Below the pieces are notes generated by a model that saw only the letters and a program-made list of their open reading frames with translations, was not told where the DNA came from and ran no database searches. DNA of 64,000 nucleotides from Haemonchus contortus (Eukaryota; Nematoda; Chromadorea; Rhabditida; Trichostrongylidae). The DNA lies in contig LS997565.1 of the NCBI GenBank assembly GCA_000469685.2, forward strand, positions 31,280,645 through 31,344,644, written 5' to 3'. The translations under genes were made by a program, and so were the position numbers. How positions within the stretch are numbered: position 1 is the stretch's first letter; each line of letters begins with the position of its first letter. Shown here piece by piece: positions 32,641-44,223 of the stretch.

Positions 32641-35578
32641 GAATGTTCTGGTTCATTAGGCCCTAGGTGGCCAAGTGGAAGCCCGAGGTGGCTTCCTCTT
32701 TGCCATCTCGTAGGTTTGTCGTGCCATGCGCGTAGCAGGTATGATCAGGTCGCGGTAAATTCTGAAAAATCACTGCTCGCTCCCATTTCAAGCAACTATT
32801 TCCAAAATACCACATATGCCTGCAAGTGCATCGTTTGGAAAGCCATAACAAGCGCATGAATGGAATAGATAGCTTCATTGGGCACTACTACGTGTTGGAA
32901 GCATGGCGCACTCAACTGTATTATTTAATTTTCATGATTTCTCTTTTCAGCGAGTGAGGCAATCAGTGGGGACAATGGTTGAGTTGGTGTTATGATAGTT
33001 TGAGACCGACGTTCTTCAATCACAGCTGATTTTTGGTCCTGAATATATCCTAAAAAGCCTCAACTTTGGCCAGCCTCGTGCTTAAGCATGGGTCTTGTCA
33101 CTAATTACCAATGAAGATCTCGGTAGGAGCGCAAAAAATTGCAGTGGTGCAAGTTGTCAGGCAAGAGAGCTCGACTGAATGATTATTGTCGACCTGTGTT
33201 ACCTCACTAAAATGTTGCCAATGAGAAGAGCAACACAGGCTGTTAAATTCTAGTGGTTTTCTCTCCTTCAAGGTGGAGATGAGCAGTCTCGCTCAGAGAG
33301 ATTATAGTTTTCAGAAACTCAAAAGCAGGTTTGGGATCGACAACCGAAAACTCGTCCAGCAATATATTATAAATCACTATGACGAGGGATCCATCCCCTG
33401 TTTGGCCTTCAAGTTCATCCGAGTCCAAAGGGTCAAAACGATTCGCAACAATGACACATTTTGACAATATTAATTACTGTGGAGGAGTACTGTAATTGGT
33501 GGTTTTCTCGTCGAGGCTAGAATCAGTGATGGTAATATCTGTAATTAAGTAGATCTGAGAATATGCAGACCTCAGATTCATCGATTTTGACGTCAACACC
33601 AAACCCAAAATGTAGGAAAAGAAAACAATGGCAATTATTGATGTAATCAAGTGTATGCCGATGAAATATTTACCTTCAAGGGTGAAGCATTACTCAATGC
33701 GCTGTAGGAGCTACGCCTCTTAAAAATATACGGTAACGTTGAATTCAATGAAAATCTCGGAACATAGTGCTTGCCAGGCCATTTCTCGGCTCCAACTTGA
33801 GGGATGCATAAAAACAAAACCCATGGTAGATTAGTGTGGTTCTGCTCTTTATGATCATGAAAGTTTATGATCATAAAGAGCATGACCACCCTACCATCGA
33901 TTCATGGAAATCTTCCGAACATGAAGCTTATGCAATACAGAACGTGTCACTAATTTATGTATGCGACCATCGTGGAAGAACTTTACGGGAACTTCTGTTT
34001 TTTTCGGAGTTTCTGTCTCATGCGCATGTTTTTTATTAACTACCTTCGGAAACGAAAAGTCCTATCGTTTTCGAATTGGGAAGTGCATGAGTTTGATACT
34101 AGTTTCAACTGTATGAGCCTTAAGCCTTCCAATGTGCAGGCTTACCATCTCCTCCAGGTAATTCGTGACAGAAACTATTTGTAGGGATAAGTAGAACGGG
34201 TAATAGGCCAGCACTAGAAACGAAATGACGAAGAGCATTTTACTGGTCAAACGCTGCAGATATGTATTAAGATTAAATTAAATCAAGCTGATAGGTAGAT
34301 AAAACCATAAAACTTTTAGGGAGGCGTTAAAACATCATAAAATGGTGATCCCACATCATTCATCTGATACATCAAAGAGCAGGCTTCAGAATTTCCAACT
34401 TCATGGAAAGACGTGCACAACGGCTACTGCCCCAGATTTCAAGCTCCAGCTATGCTGATTCTATCTCTAATACTCGAAGAGTTCTGGGAATAACAGGAGA
34501 GATAGGTAGCGCTGGAGCGGAATCTAATACAAGAACGGAGGTGGCGATCAAAGTTCGTAGAAGAGCAGGTCCCAAAAGGACTGATGCTTTAAATATAATA
34601 ATTGCCGAGCTGCAATTTGTAGGAACGGTGCAAGGTTCACCAATAAGAAACTTAGCTCATACGCACCAATACAGCTGCATTCATCGATGGAGCTCATAAA
34701 ATTTCAATGGAAATCCTTCATTCAAGGGAATCCCCTTATAATTGTAATTTTTGAGTGTGCACGTGCTATAGTGAGACGACACCGATAAAGATATATTGCG
34801 AATGAGCTAACTACTCACGTCTTTTCGAATATCACCAAAATTATCGATAAAACGAATATGAAGGAGCTTACCATTAGTCAGTGCATGTGGTCACGCATGA
34901 ATGAAGGGAGGCATCTTGATGTGACTTCATGTGTTGGTACATATGATTATGATTATAATTTATTATCGAAAAGCAAAGAAAACAACAAAACGGCAAAAAG
35001 AAACATACATATGGACTTCCCTAAATGGCACGTTTTTGCAACACATTTTTGACGGAACAGTGAGTAAGGTTGTAGTGTAATCGCGAATCCCAGTTGCGAA
35101 TATGTGATCGGCACTCAACGAAGCCCTTAAAACGAACTTTTCTTCCTCCTGCGTTCCTTCTGAATGACACTGGGTACTTTTTTTCTCTAGTAACTCATTG
35201 CTTTTCTGCTCTTGCCGTTCTATTGCTTTCAATTCAGCAGCATTCATGCTTTAGGGCTGTATAGCCATAGCCAGCCTGTGACCGAGTTCAAGGAAGGGGC
35301 AGTATAGATGGGTACGGCACATTACTGCTGTCACATAAATCAGTTACTCCTTACGTACTCTCGGCTACGCTAATTGTTGCAGTAGTGTGGTGTATAACTG
35401 TAGTGTAGGCTTCGAAGTTCAAGCAGCTCAGCGTTTTCAGTAGCAAAGTGGAACTCATTTGTCTATTTGAGACAAACAGAAATATACATAACTGCTACAG
35501 CTGGCTCGTCATGGACTAGTTGAAAGTGTCTTACAGATGCTTTGCTGCACTGTTTGTGGAGCAAGCCGACGACTACAA
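32641..35578. other. No gene recognised
   Basis: Several 60-98 codon frames on both strands. The frame at 33,243-33,467 (minus) is acidic and 34,403-34,696 (plus) is basic, but neither has a nameable motif or clear exon partners. A hairpin at 33,825-33,905 is listed separately. Confidence 0.4.
33825..33905. repeat. Inverted repeat hairpin
   Basis: Inner arms of about 24 bases (TCTGCTCTTTATGATCATGA with its complement) have almost no loop. Outer shorter complementary blocks (CCATGGTAG / CTACCATCG) extend the fold. Confidence 0.7.
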
Positions 35579-35940
35579 AGGCACAGTCCACGATAAAAAA
35601 AAGTTTCCGAGATTCCCCCACAGGATGAATTAGAAGTACCAACGTATCTGACACTGTTAGGTCGGAGAACGGCTTAGTTAGGGAGTTATGAAGGTTTTAA
35701 GATTGGTCCGTATGTATCCTCGGACGAGTTTCACCGACATTGTAGAGGCTGCACCGATCACGTGGGAACCCATGTAGGAAGTTCAAACCACTTGTCATGA
35801 GCCATAGCGACAGTGAGAGACAGCTCTGTACAGTTCTCGCTTAATGTAGTCAGGTCTTTGTGCAGCTGCAATATCTGAAATCTCATCCGAATACCCCTCC
35901 CATAAAAACGGGCACCTCAAAACTATCGTGAACTGTGTCT
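35579..35940. mobile_element. TTAA-family MITE, copy B
   Basis: Begins AGGCACAGTCCACGATAA and ends TATCGTGAACTGTGTCT next to TTAA-like bases. The interior aligns with copy A at 28,199 but lacks about 140 bases. Confidence 0.7.
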
Positions 35941-36479
35941 TAAACTCTGGCGGAAATAATTTTTCGATCGTGAATCATTTGTGATTATGCCATTGCCTCA
36001 TGTGTTTCATATGAAAAAGGGGACACAGGAGCAGCTGCGTAGTTATTACATATAGCAAAAGGGATAACAGGAACGGTAAAGTACATATGAAGGCTGTGCT
36101 AAATGGCAACTGCGACTGAGCAACTGAGCATAAATAGAAGCGACCTTATTATCACAGGACGTTAGCTAACAAGCGAAGAATTTCCTATAATGAGTTTCAT
36201 GGCTAATGTCATTCGTTGAAGCACTTCTCAACAATTTTCTTGAGACTATACACAAAGAGACTTCACCGAAGCTCGTACCTGTGGAATGAATGGAGGCCGC
36301 ATTAAGTCTTTGCACATGCGTCAGACTCAAAAACCTATTACCATAGAAAGCAAGAACAAGATCCAGGTCATGGGAAGGCTATCGAAGAGGTTCAAATCAG
36401 ATAAGTCTACTCGCGATCCATATCAGCAATTCTGAGTTGTAGATAGCATTTACCCTTCCAATCAAAGGTTAAAGCTGTG

Positions 36480-36748
36480 GAGTGTTAGTCAATCCCGTCT
36501 GAGGTATTGCACTATTGCAATTGACCTCCATTCAGGATCGTAGTGGCGTATTGAATGCGTATGTGGCCTATACAATGACTTGCGGTGGCGAGCTGATATA
36601 CAGGTCAGCGCTTTTACCTCCCAAACGAGTTTGGTGCCAATTAACCGACCCCGGAAGGATGGAAGGCTTGGTTAGCTCGATCCGGGACTCGAACCCATGA
36701 CCATGCGTGGGTGATACTGAACCGCTTGCAGCTACACTACGTCCGCCT
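36480..36748 (-). mobile_element. tRNA-derived SINE, copy 3
   Basis: Full-length minus-strand copy. On the plus strand it starts near GTTAGTCAATCCCGTC (3' tail), passes CCTATACAATGACTTGCGG and ends with the tRNA-like head at CTACACTACGTCCGCC. Box B reads GACTCGAACCC on the plus strand. Confidence 0.8.
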
Positions 36749-37127
36749 TCTCTTAAAATTGAGATGAAAAATCCTGAAAAGGCCCTCGTGTCGTTTTTCG
36801 AGCCCATCGACATCGATATCAGGAGTCTCTTCGAAGGCATCAGCAGCTCCCTGTGTTCAACTGGTTCGTTGGTGGTTTGAAAGCCTTCATGGTGATATTG
36901 AGTGGTCTGAGGAAGAACAAACGTTTCACTACTGGAAGTCGGAGCAAGTCCGCTGCTAATGAAACTACAGCAGTTCTACAACTGAACGAAAACTAGTCAG
37001 AGGCTTCAGAAAAACTAGATTGCCTCAGAAGTCGATTGCGGCTGGGGAGGGAATGTATGACGCGGGTTTTTGAGATCACATAGCGATGGAGCTTGGCACT
37101 CATTGATGATGTTATTTATTACATTAA

Positions 37128-37793
37128 AGGCACGATTCACGACAAAAAAGGTTACTGAGTTCTTCCTTTAGGAATACTCAGCGCCTTCCATGGGTGGTAA
37201 AAGAGACCCTCTCGCTCCCGCAATTTCGGCGCCTAGGGCATAGTGGAAGCTCCGTTGCTGCCGTAGTTCGCTTTCCCGCCCCTCGGTCGGTGTCACGTTA
37301 GACGAGTGTCGAGACAATACAGATTGCTATTATTCGTTCTAGTACCCACGCACAATCAGCTAATCGCCGAGTGATGAGGCGATGTTTTTCTCCCATTCTT
37401 TTTTCCTCTGCTTTTCTTTTTGCTGCCGCGATCCCTTATTTAGTTTCCTACTCTTAGAGGCTGAAAAAGGTGAGCTACTTCTGCTGTTACAAGGGTTTTT
37501 TTGTTTACTTATGTCCACAAGTGAATGAATTTTTGCTTACCATTGTCTGTTATTCGCACCAGGACCCACACGCGCGCAGTGAAACACACTGTTTAGCCCG
37601 TCCGGACGCCCCACCTTCTTCATTTTTCTTGTTTCATTCTCGTCAAGCCCCTTTTTAACGGTTTTTCGAAGCCTTTTTTCATTTTGGAAACACCTATGCA
37701 CGCATTTTCTTCACCTCAGTCGCACTACTTTCGATCTTGTCTTCCATTTTTCATCATAATCTACATTACCCAAATTTATCGTGAACTGTGCCT
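37128..37793. mobile_element. TTAA-flanked TIR element, copy C
   Basis: The best-defined member: perfect TTAA at 37,124-37,127 and 37,794-37,797, left end AGGCACGATTCACGA and right end TCGTGAACTGTGCCT. The 666 bp interior differs from copies A and B except near the ends. A TTAA target is characteristic of the piggyBac superfamily. Confidence 0.8.
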
Positions 37794-38029
37794 TTAAGAG
37801 CAATAGCGCACAGAGTAAAGATCAAGAAACAGTGCGCACGACATGAATTTCTTTCGGATGCTAGCATCAGTATTGCGTCTGACAGCTAACATGTTGCCTA
37901 CTACTTCCTTCCAACACTTTCAAAAGCAAGACGAGTTGTTACAGCGAGAAATAGCGCACCCTATCGCTCGCATGGCTCCAGCATCAAATACCAGACCAGT
38001 ATCTCCCTAGACTTACCATTGCCGTCCAT

Positions 38030-38215
38030 CTCAAAGGGTTGGCTAAGTTGTACCAGACTCGCTTGAAAGCATGAAAGCACTGACTCATACACTGGCTGAA
38101 GGCCGCAATTCATTTTATAGGCCATGTACGCATTCATAACACCACTACGACTCCAAGTGAGAGTACACTGTTGGAGCTTATCTTAGAAAGGAGGTTGATA
38201 AACACCAAAAGACTT
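38030..38215 (+). mobile_element. tRNA-derived SINE, copy 4 (5'-truncated)
   Basis: Retains GTACCAGACTCGC, GAAAGCACTGACTC, TTTTATAGGCCATG and the 3' tail up to GGTTGATAAAC. The tRNA-like head is missing or eroded. Confidence 0.65.
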
Positions 38216-38799
38216 TATTGTTTATCTTTTTACTAGTTCTTCCTCAGTCCCCACTTGTTCCAACCTGTCTGAGCTGTTCCACGTGTTTCGACGCCCTAGA
38301 TACAGTGATAGTGATAAGATAGTTACATTGATACGGACATACAAACATACAGAAAAACGGACATTTGTGGTTTATATATAGTAAGGATTCTAAAGGAAGG
38401 TCATACATATTATTCGCGACGAGAAACTGATGGTAACGTTCCGATGGATTGAGGACGCTGGTGACTCCAACCATGCCCTTCAATTTCCCGCTCCTGTTCT
38501 GCACCTGTTCTTAAGGGAATAAATTTTACCGACACTCAACTCGAAATAGCAGCAGTTTGAGAGTCTATCGTGAAAGAGCGCGAACAAAAGGGAAAGTATG
38601 TATTAAATTAGCTTTCCCTGTAATAATACGTCTGCTAAATGCTTTCTTCCTTGTCGCCATCTTGAAAAACCTAACGGGACTATCGTTAAGGTAAAGATCA
38701 GCTGATGCTATCAGTCCGCTTGAAAATACTGCTCAACAGTCACAAAGCACAGTCAGAATTCTTTAAGTCAACACCATTCTGGGAATAATTTGTGTCTAA

Positions 38800-39117
38800 G
38801 GGATGCGCCCCAAGCATCTCTTAATTAATTAACGGGATTAATTAACGCCAAAAACTTTATCGCCTCGACTTCCATTCAGAATCGTCAGAATCGTAGTGGC
38901 GTAATGAGTGCGTATGTGGCCTTTACCATGACTTGCGGTGGCCAGCCGATGTATAAGTCACTGCTTTTATCCTCCCAGACAAGTCTGGTACCAATTTACC
39001 GACCCTGGAGGGATGGAAAGCTTGATTGGCCTAAGCGGAAATCGATCCCGAATTCGAATACGTGACCGGTGCGTGCGATATACATAGGGCGCCACTCACC
39101 AGTACACCACCTCCGCT
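38800..39117 (-). mobile_element. tRNA-derived SINE, copy 5
   Basis: Near full-length. It shows the family tail (GGGATGCGCCCC, GGGATTAATTAACGCC), the TTCCATTCAGAATCG block with a small internal duplication, the body and the head ending at CCACCTCCGCTCC. Confidence 0.8.
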
Positions 39118-39742
39118 CCGGATAACTTGAATATTGGTAGAAATTTAGTCCTCTGGAATATTCCTGGCTGAGCCAAAGGCAATTTTTTGCAAAATCCAGA
39201 GGTCCTTCACTTTCCAGAGGCCAGTTGAAAGAAATCATTCAATCCAGTCAAAAGCGCTACTAGAGCACCGCAATGAATGTCGAGGTGCTTGACTTGACTA
39301 TCTGGAACCTCCATATATCTCTACAAATCCTCAAAAATTACTTTAAGATAATAGCGAAAATTCAGCACCTCCACTTGATTAAGCTCCTGCCACATAGCAA
39401 GAGCTCACAAGTCATTCCTTATGCGCTGTATCCATGTAGGCAAAGCAGAACTAGATTCCAAAGCTTGACACTTGAGATTCGTTTTAGTCTTTCTTTGTCT
39501 CTCTTGGATGCTTTTTGTCTTTGTTAAGCGTTGCCGAGGACTGTGAGTGAAGATTGTGACAATGTGCCTGCGCGACTCCACTGAGCTCAAAAGAAGGTCA
39601 GTTGAGGTAAGATCAGCACATATCTGAAAATGATCTGCTTGGTCAGTCCTGACGTAAGCATTCAAGCCCCTCGTGTGTTGACTCATAAACGCTAACTTGC
39701 GAAATTAGTTTGAGTTGTTTTATTTCAATACTTCAGTAGCCT

Positions 39743-40040
39743 GAGGCGAGGTGTTGTAGAGATAAGTGCAGCGCTATCCCACACGCATGATCACCGGTTA
39801 GAATCACGGATCGATTTCCGTCTATGCACTACGCCCTTCATCCCTTCGGGATCGATTGATTGGTGCTAAAAAGTGTGCGAGTGTAGAAGCACTGGCTTTA
39901 TTAACCGGCTGCCTACCTAGAACCATTGTATAGGCCCACTTTGCATTCAGTACGCCTTTACGATTCTGAATGGAAGTCAAAAGCAAGGCGCAGCTCGCTG
40001 ACGGGATTGATTAGCGCCCGAAGACTTTACTCTTTCATCC
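39743..40040 (+). mobile_element. tRNA-derived SINE, copy 6
   Basis: Full-length plus-strand copy with head GCGAGGTGTTGTAGAGATAAG, degraded box B, body AGAAGCACTGGCTTTA and tail CGGGATTGATTAGCGCC. It abuts the left arm of the inverted repeat that bounds the LINE. Confidence 0.75.
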
Positions 40041-40043
40041 TTT

Positions 40044-40345
40044 AGGTTATCTCAATTATCATAGTGATCATGTTAGAAAGTTTGCTCAACTACGCAATCC
40101 ATGCAGTGTCTCCTGTTTTTTAAGTAAACTCGTAGTTTGATAGAACTCTCTCTGGGTTAATGAAAATCGAGCATTGAACTCGGATCTGTGGGAGGTCTTG
40201 ACCTTCTGCGATTCTTTGAGATATGAAAATGTTCTCTTACACTAACAATGAAGAATAAAAAGTCATTATTCGAGTAACATGCAAGCAAGCAAATACAAAA
40301 ACACAGCAACACACACATACTTACACATATATATACATATATATA
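40044..40345. repeat. Left arm of a ~3.6 kb-spaced inverted repeat
   Basis: About 290 bases are the reverse complement of 43,350-43,660 with small indels, including TTATCATAGTGATCATGTTAG and CATGCAAGCAAGCAAATAC. Both arms end in TA-rich microsatellite sequence on the side facing the LINE. Confidence 0.85.
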
Positions 40346-40380
40346 CATATATATATATGTATATATATATATTTATTTAT
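40320..40380. repeat. TA/CATATATA microsatellite
   Basis: TATATACATATATATACATATATA repeat at the LINE 3' side. CR1-type LINEs often end in microsatellites rather than poly-A, so this may mark the LINE 3' end. That reading is inference. Confidence 0.8.
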
Positions 40381-40451
40381 TTGAATACATCCAATGGTGT
40401 GCCATACAACATGAGGGCATGGACTCTGAAGCAATTCTTATGTCAACAACA

Positions 40452-40482
<31 letters not shown>

Positions 40483-41174
40483 GAAAGCCTAGAGGGAAGA
40501 AAAGTAAGGGAGCCTCAAGACAAAGCCTGAGGTTATGAATGAAACATCTGACTACGAAAATGAGGAACGAAGAAAACAGAGCAAGAATATCGCCTGAAGG
40601 AACATTGCTAGAATCACACAGGGACCTCTCCTATGTGTGAATGCAGGCTGCTCTCCTCTGTGAAAAAGAGGTATCTCAACAAGCTAGTGATCCACGGTAT
40701 GAAGACACAACATAGGGGGAGAAGCCATAAGGCTTGCTAGCAACTCAGTCCCACACTGAAAATGCATCAGGGGGTCAAGGCGACAAGCCCAAGGAGAACC
40801 TTGAGCGGGGGGGGGATTCATCGTCTCACAGGCTCCTCAAACAGCTGGAACACATATAGATGAGGCCACAGTATCATCGGAACCCTACATCAATCAACCG
40901 ACTTCTTGCTCTGGAGAGAGAGACGAAAAATAGAAAGAAGTATCAAAATAAAGAAAGGAATGCAATTAGCAATACAAACTGAAAGAATCTAAGGAAGAAA
41001 CAATATGGAAAGCTAAGAGATACGACAAACGAAAAGAAAATGCTCGAGTAGGGCGTAACTGAGAATCGATCCTGATTAATCGTTCCACAGATATGCATGT
41101 GAACGTCGCACATGGAACAGTAGGACGGTAATCGCTAGATGTAACTGAAATGTCAAAAAGAAATATGACAAGGC
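40381..41174 (-). mobile_element. Probable 3' UTR of the CR1-like LINE
   Basis: Non-coding stretch between the LINE stop codon and the TA microsatellite, including an A/GAA-rich tract at 40,442-40,490 (plus strand). It has no independent gene signal; assignment to the LINE is by position. Confidence 0.45.
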
Positions 41175-42953
41175 CTAGACAACTTCTGAAATACCTAAGG
41201 TGCACAAGAGGTCAAGCTTTCTCAGTCTACTCTTGAATATCTTACTGTTTGGCGCTTGGAGTACTTGGGGCGGCAGAAGCTCGAACCATCTGGCACAACG
41301 ATTGAAAAGATTATTGAACACTAAGGAATGGTTCTTCGCGTATATAGGGGCGTAGTGAAGATTGAACCCACCTAGTCTTTCGCTATTTGGTCTGAAAGTC
41401 CAGTACTTACTCGCAGATAATCTCAACTTTTTTCGAAGAACGCGAAAACAGAACACTAGATCCGATATTACTCGTCGATACTGCAACGAATGGAGCGATA
41501 AAGATTTCAGCCGAACACGGTACGGGGGAATGGCTACACCAGGCTTGGACCTATACCACAACATTCGAGTGAATACATGTTGGACTCTTTCGAGCTTTTC
41601 AATGTCTTTCTTGAGGAAAGGACTCCACACTTGTGAGCAATACTCTAAGTGAGGCAGTACATATGTTTTGTACAGACGTAATACTATGGATGAATCAGAG
41701 CACCTCGTATTTCTCATGATCAGGAACAAAACAGCCAGAGCTTTCCTAACGACGCTGTCGATGTGGCTGGAAAACCTCAAGCTAGTGTCGAAAGTGACAC
41801 CGAGATCTTTATTAGACTCAGTATTTGGGAGACATATACCATTGATCACGTAATCATTTGCAATGGCATTACCGAAATGCATAACCAAACATTTGTTGAG
41901 ATTCAATGGAATATCCCATGATGATGCCCACTCATTCATTCTTTCCACCGACAACCGAAGCGCTTGCTGCACTATTCCACCATTCGTATCGTCATAGGCA
42001 GCATATACTTTGATGTCGTCAGCATATACTTGCACGTGAATTTCACTACAAGTTTTGAGAAGCTGAGGCAGCTCAATTGTGTAAATCAGAAAGAGTAGCG
42101 GAGACAATACTCCTCCTTGCGGCACACCACTGGTGCAAGCATAACTCTTAGAGAAACTAGTGCCAACACGAACAGTCAAGCTCCTCCCATAAAGGTATGT
42201 CTTTATCCAGTTAAGAGTTTTGCCTCGAATACCATACCGCTCCAATTTACTGATCAACTTCGGGTAACAAACTTTATCAAAAGCCTTCGAGAGATCCAGA
42301 TGGATAACATCCACTGACTTGCCATTGTTGACTGCCCGGCAAACATCGTACCAAGTATCAAGGAGATTAGTACAGGTAGAAGAACCAGGGAGGAAACCAT
42401 GCTGCTCAACGGGAATCAGATGAAATTTATCAAACCATGATGAAAGTTTATCAAAAATCAACTTCTCCATCACTTTGGCAGCAGTGGGGGTGAGGCTGAT
42501 AGGCCTATACTCGCTAACTTTAGTGGCTTTAGATTGTTTGGGAATGGCAGTAACAATGGCATTCTTCCAAAGCTGGGGTACCTCTCCTAAAAGAAACGAT
42601 ATGTTGAACAAATGGGCAAGAGGTTTGCATAGAGAATTGTGACACTTCTTAAAAAGAATTTGAGGGATTCCGTCGAAGGGCTCACTAGCAGATGTTTTTA
42701 GATTTTTCAGCACAGCGCGGACGTCAGAGGTGGAAAAAATGATATCTGGGATGTTGCTTCGGATATGGATTGGACAATACTCCATCTGGCTAACGGATGA
42801 ATGAGATTCTAAGAAAACACTAGCAAAATATCTCCCGAAAGATTCCGCCTTAGCGTGATCACTATAAAGCTTAATGCCATTCTGGTCCACTAGGATAGGC
42901 AGGGATGACTTAGAATTACGTTTGCTGAGGAGGTAGTGGTGAAGGCGTTTCAT
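41175..42953 (-). CDS. CR1/Jockey-group LINE reverse transcriptase (592-codon open frame)
   Basis: The intact frame shows the reverse-transcriptase blocks in order: EYRPISLTPTAAKVMEKLI, EQHGFLPGSSTCTNL, DVIHLDLSKAFDKV (first catalytic Asp), SGVPQGGVLSPLLFLIY, VQVYADDIKVYA (YADD active site), then NLNKC and KDLGVTFD. The C-terminal part has LPHLEYCSQVWSPF, typical of CR1/L2/Jockey-group LINEs. It copies LINE RNA into DNA at nicked targets. No internal stop is present, so the insertion may be fairly recent. The N-terminal endonuclease is missing from this frame, and the sequence is 5'-truncated just upstream. The exact clade is uncertain. Confidence 0.88.
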   Translation of the reverse strand: MKRLHHYLLSKRNSKSSLPILVDQNGIKLYSDHAKAESFGRYFASVFLESHSSVSQMEYCPIHIRSNIPDIIFSTSDVRAVLKNLKTSASEPFDGIPQILFKKCHNSLCKPLAHLFNISFLLGEVPQLWKNAIVTAIPKQSKATKVSEYRPISLTPTAAKVMEKLIFDKLSSWFDKFHLIPVEQHGFLPGSSTCTNLLDTWYDVCRAVNNGKSVDVIHLDLSKAFDKVCYPKLISKLERYGIRGKTLNWIKTYLYGRSLTVRVGTSFSKSYACTSGVPQGGVLSPLLFLIYTIELPQLLKTCSEIHVQVYADDIKVYAAYDDTNGGIVQQALRLSVERMNEWASSWDIPLNLNKCLVMHFGNAIANDYVINGICLPNTESNKDLGVTFDTSLRFSSHIDSVVRKALAVLFLIMRNTRCSDSSIVLRLYKTYVLPHLEYCSQVWSPFLKKDIEKLERVQHVFTRMLWYRSKPGVAIPPYRVRLKSLSLHSLQYRRVISDLVFCFRVLRKKLRLSASKYWTFRPNSERLGGFNLHYAPIYAKNHSLVFNNLFNRCARWFELLPPQVLQAPNSKIFKSRLRKLDLLCTLGISEVV

Positions 42954-42981
42954 AGAGGCGGTTTGTTTTCCGAGGCGGTTT

Positions 42982-43272
42982 TCAAAAGCAGATAGAAATT
43001 TCTGCTAATCTTTCTTTCTGCATCAACAAGTTTCTGATGTGAGCTGGGTATTGGATTCGCCGAAGCTTGGGGAACTTCATAGGGACGAACCTTGCTAAGG
43101 CATCATAAACCACACTGCAGAATCTCTGATAAACATCATCTATAGAAGTGTATTCATCGAACAGCATGAGCCAGTTAATGCTAGAAAAGTATTCATCGAG
43201 GGCATTAAAGTCAGCGCCTAAGAAATCGGGAAATGGGATGTAGTTGGCCATTCCATATACATATATATACAT
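42982..43272 (-). pseudogene. LINE endonuclease end and linker, frame-broken from the RT
   Basis: Contains FLGADFNALDEYF (the GDFN-type end of an apurinic endonuclease), then a linker with FVPMKFPKLRRIQYPAHI, normal for CR1/Jockey elements between endonuclease and reverse transcriptase. The frame ends in a stop before the RT frame begins, and the 5' end runs into TA-repeat sequence. So most of the endonuclease is gone. Confidence 0.65.
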
Positions 43273-43345
43273 GAGTGAGCCTTATCGCAGTAATCTGACC
43301 TCAGTTCAACGCAGAGTGGTGAAGAAACTACTGCAAGCGAAGGAG
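43271..43345 (+). repeat. Partial duplicate of the Penelope-like element coding region
   Basis: MSEPYRSNLTSVQRRVVKK is encoded here and recurs as MSEPYRGNLTPTERRVVKK at 43,832-43,890. The duplicate stops at a TA microsatellite. Partial tandem copies are typical of Penelope-like elements. Confidence 0.75.
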
Positions 43346-43349
43346 ATAT

Positions 43350-43660
43350 ATATATATATATATATAAAAGTAAGTATGTGTGTGTTGCTGTTTTTGTATT
43401 TGCTTGCTTGCATGTTACTCGAATAACGACTTTTTATTTGTTCATTGTTATTGTAAGAGAACATTTTCATATCTCAAAGAATCGCAGTCGTCACTGCAAT
43501 TAAGGTCAAGACCTCCCACAGATCAGAGTTCAATGCTCGATTTTCATTAACCCAGAGAGAGTTCTATCAAACTATGAGTTTACTTCAAAATTAGGAGACA
43601 CTGCTTGAATTGCGTAGTTGAGCAAACTTTCTAACATGATCACTATGATAATTGAGGTAA
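43350..43660. repeat. Right arm of the inverted repeat bounding the LINE
   Basis: Reverse complement of 40,044-40,345. It lies between the partial duplicate and the main Penelope-like coding region, so it may be part of that element's 5' region. Confidence 0.85.
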
Positions 43661-44223
43661 GTTAAGTTACGCTGGAGAACACATAGTGGACCGACCGTAC
43701 TTGACCAGCAAGCGACTTTAATATCACTGATGCCATTCAAAGGAAAGTATATAGGAATACCACCACCTTCATGCGAAATCGCCTCTAAAATTGCGGACAT
43801 CGAGCACGGGATCCAACGAGTTTATCGGAACGCGATGAGTGAGCCTTATCGCGGTAATCTGACCCCAACCGAACGCAGAGTGGTGAAGAAAGTAGTGATG
43901 CCACGAAAGATGGATAAGGCTCTCACCAACAAAGTGCTCTCAGACATACTGTGTACGAAGAAAGCACTTTGTCCGCTTTTGAATCAGTGTGAAAGAGGGT
44001 GAAGAACGTGATGTCGATTGTGAAGAAACGAACAAGTCCTGAAATGGCAAAATAACTCTACGGTAGGGCCCCAACAGTGCCGACGCTCTATAACTTGGTG
44101 AAGACGCACAAAATTCCGGCGAACACAAACACAATGACCCTCCCATGGACTGAGATCAAGACGAGACCAATTATCGCGTCTTGTGGTGAACCAGCAGACG
44201 GATTAAGCTGACTCTTAGTTCGT

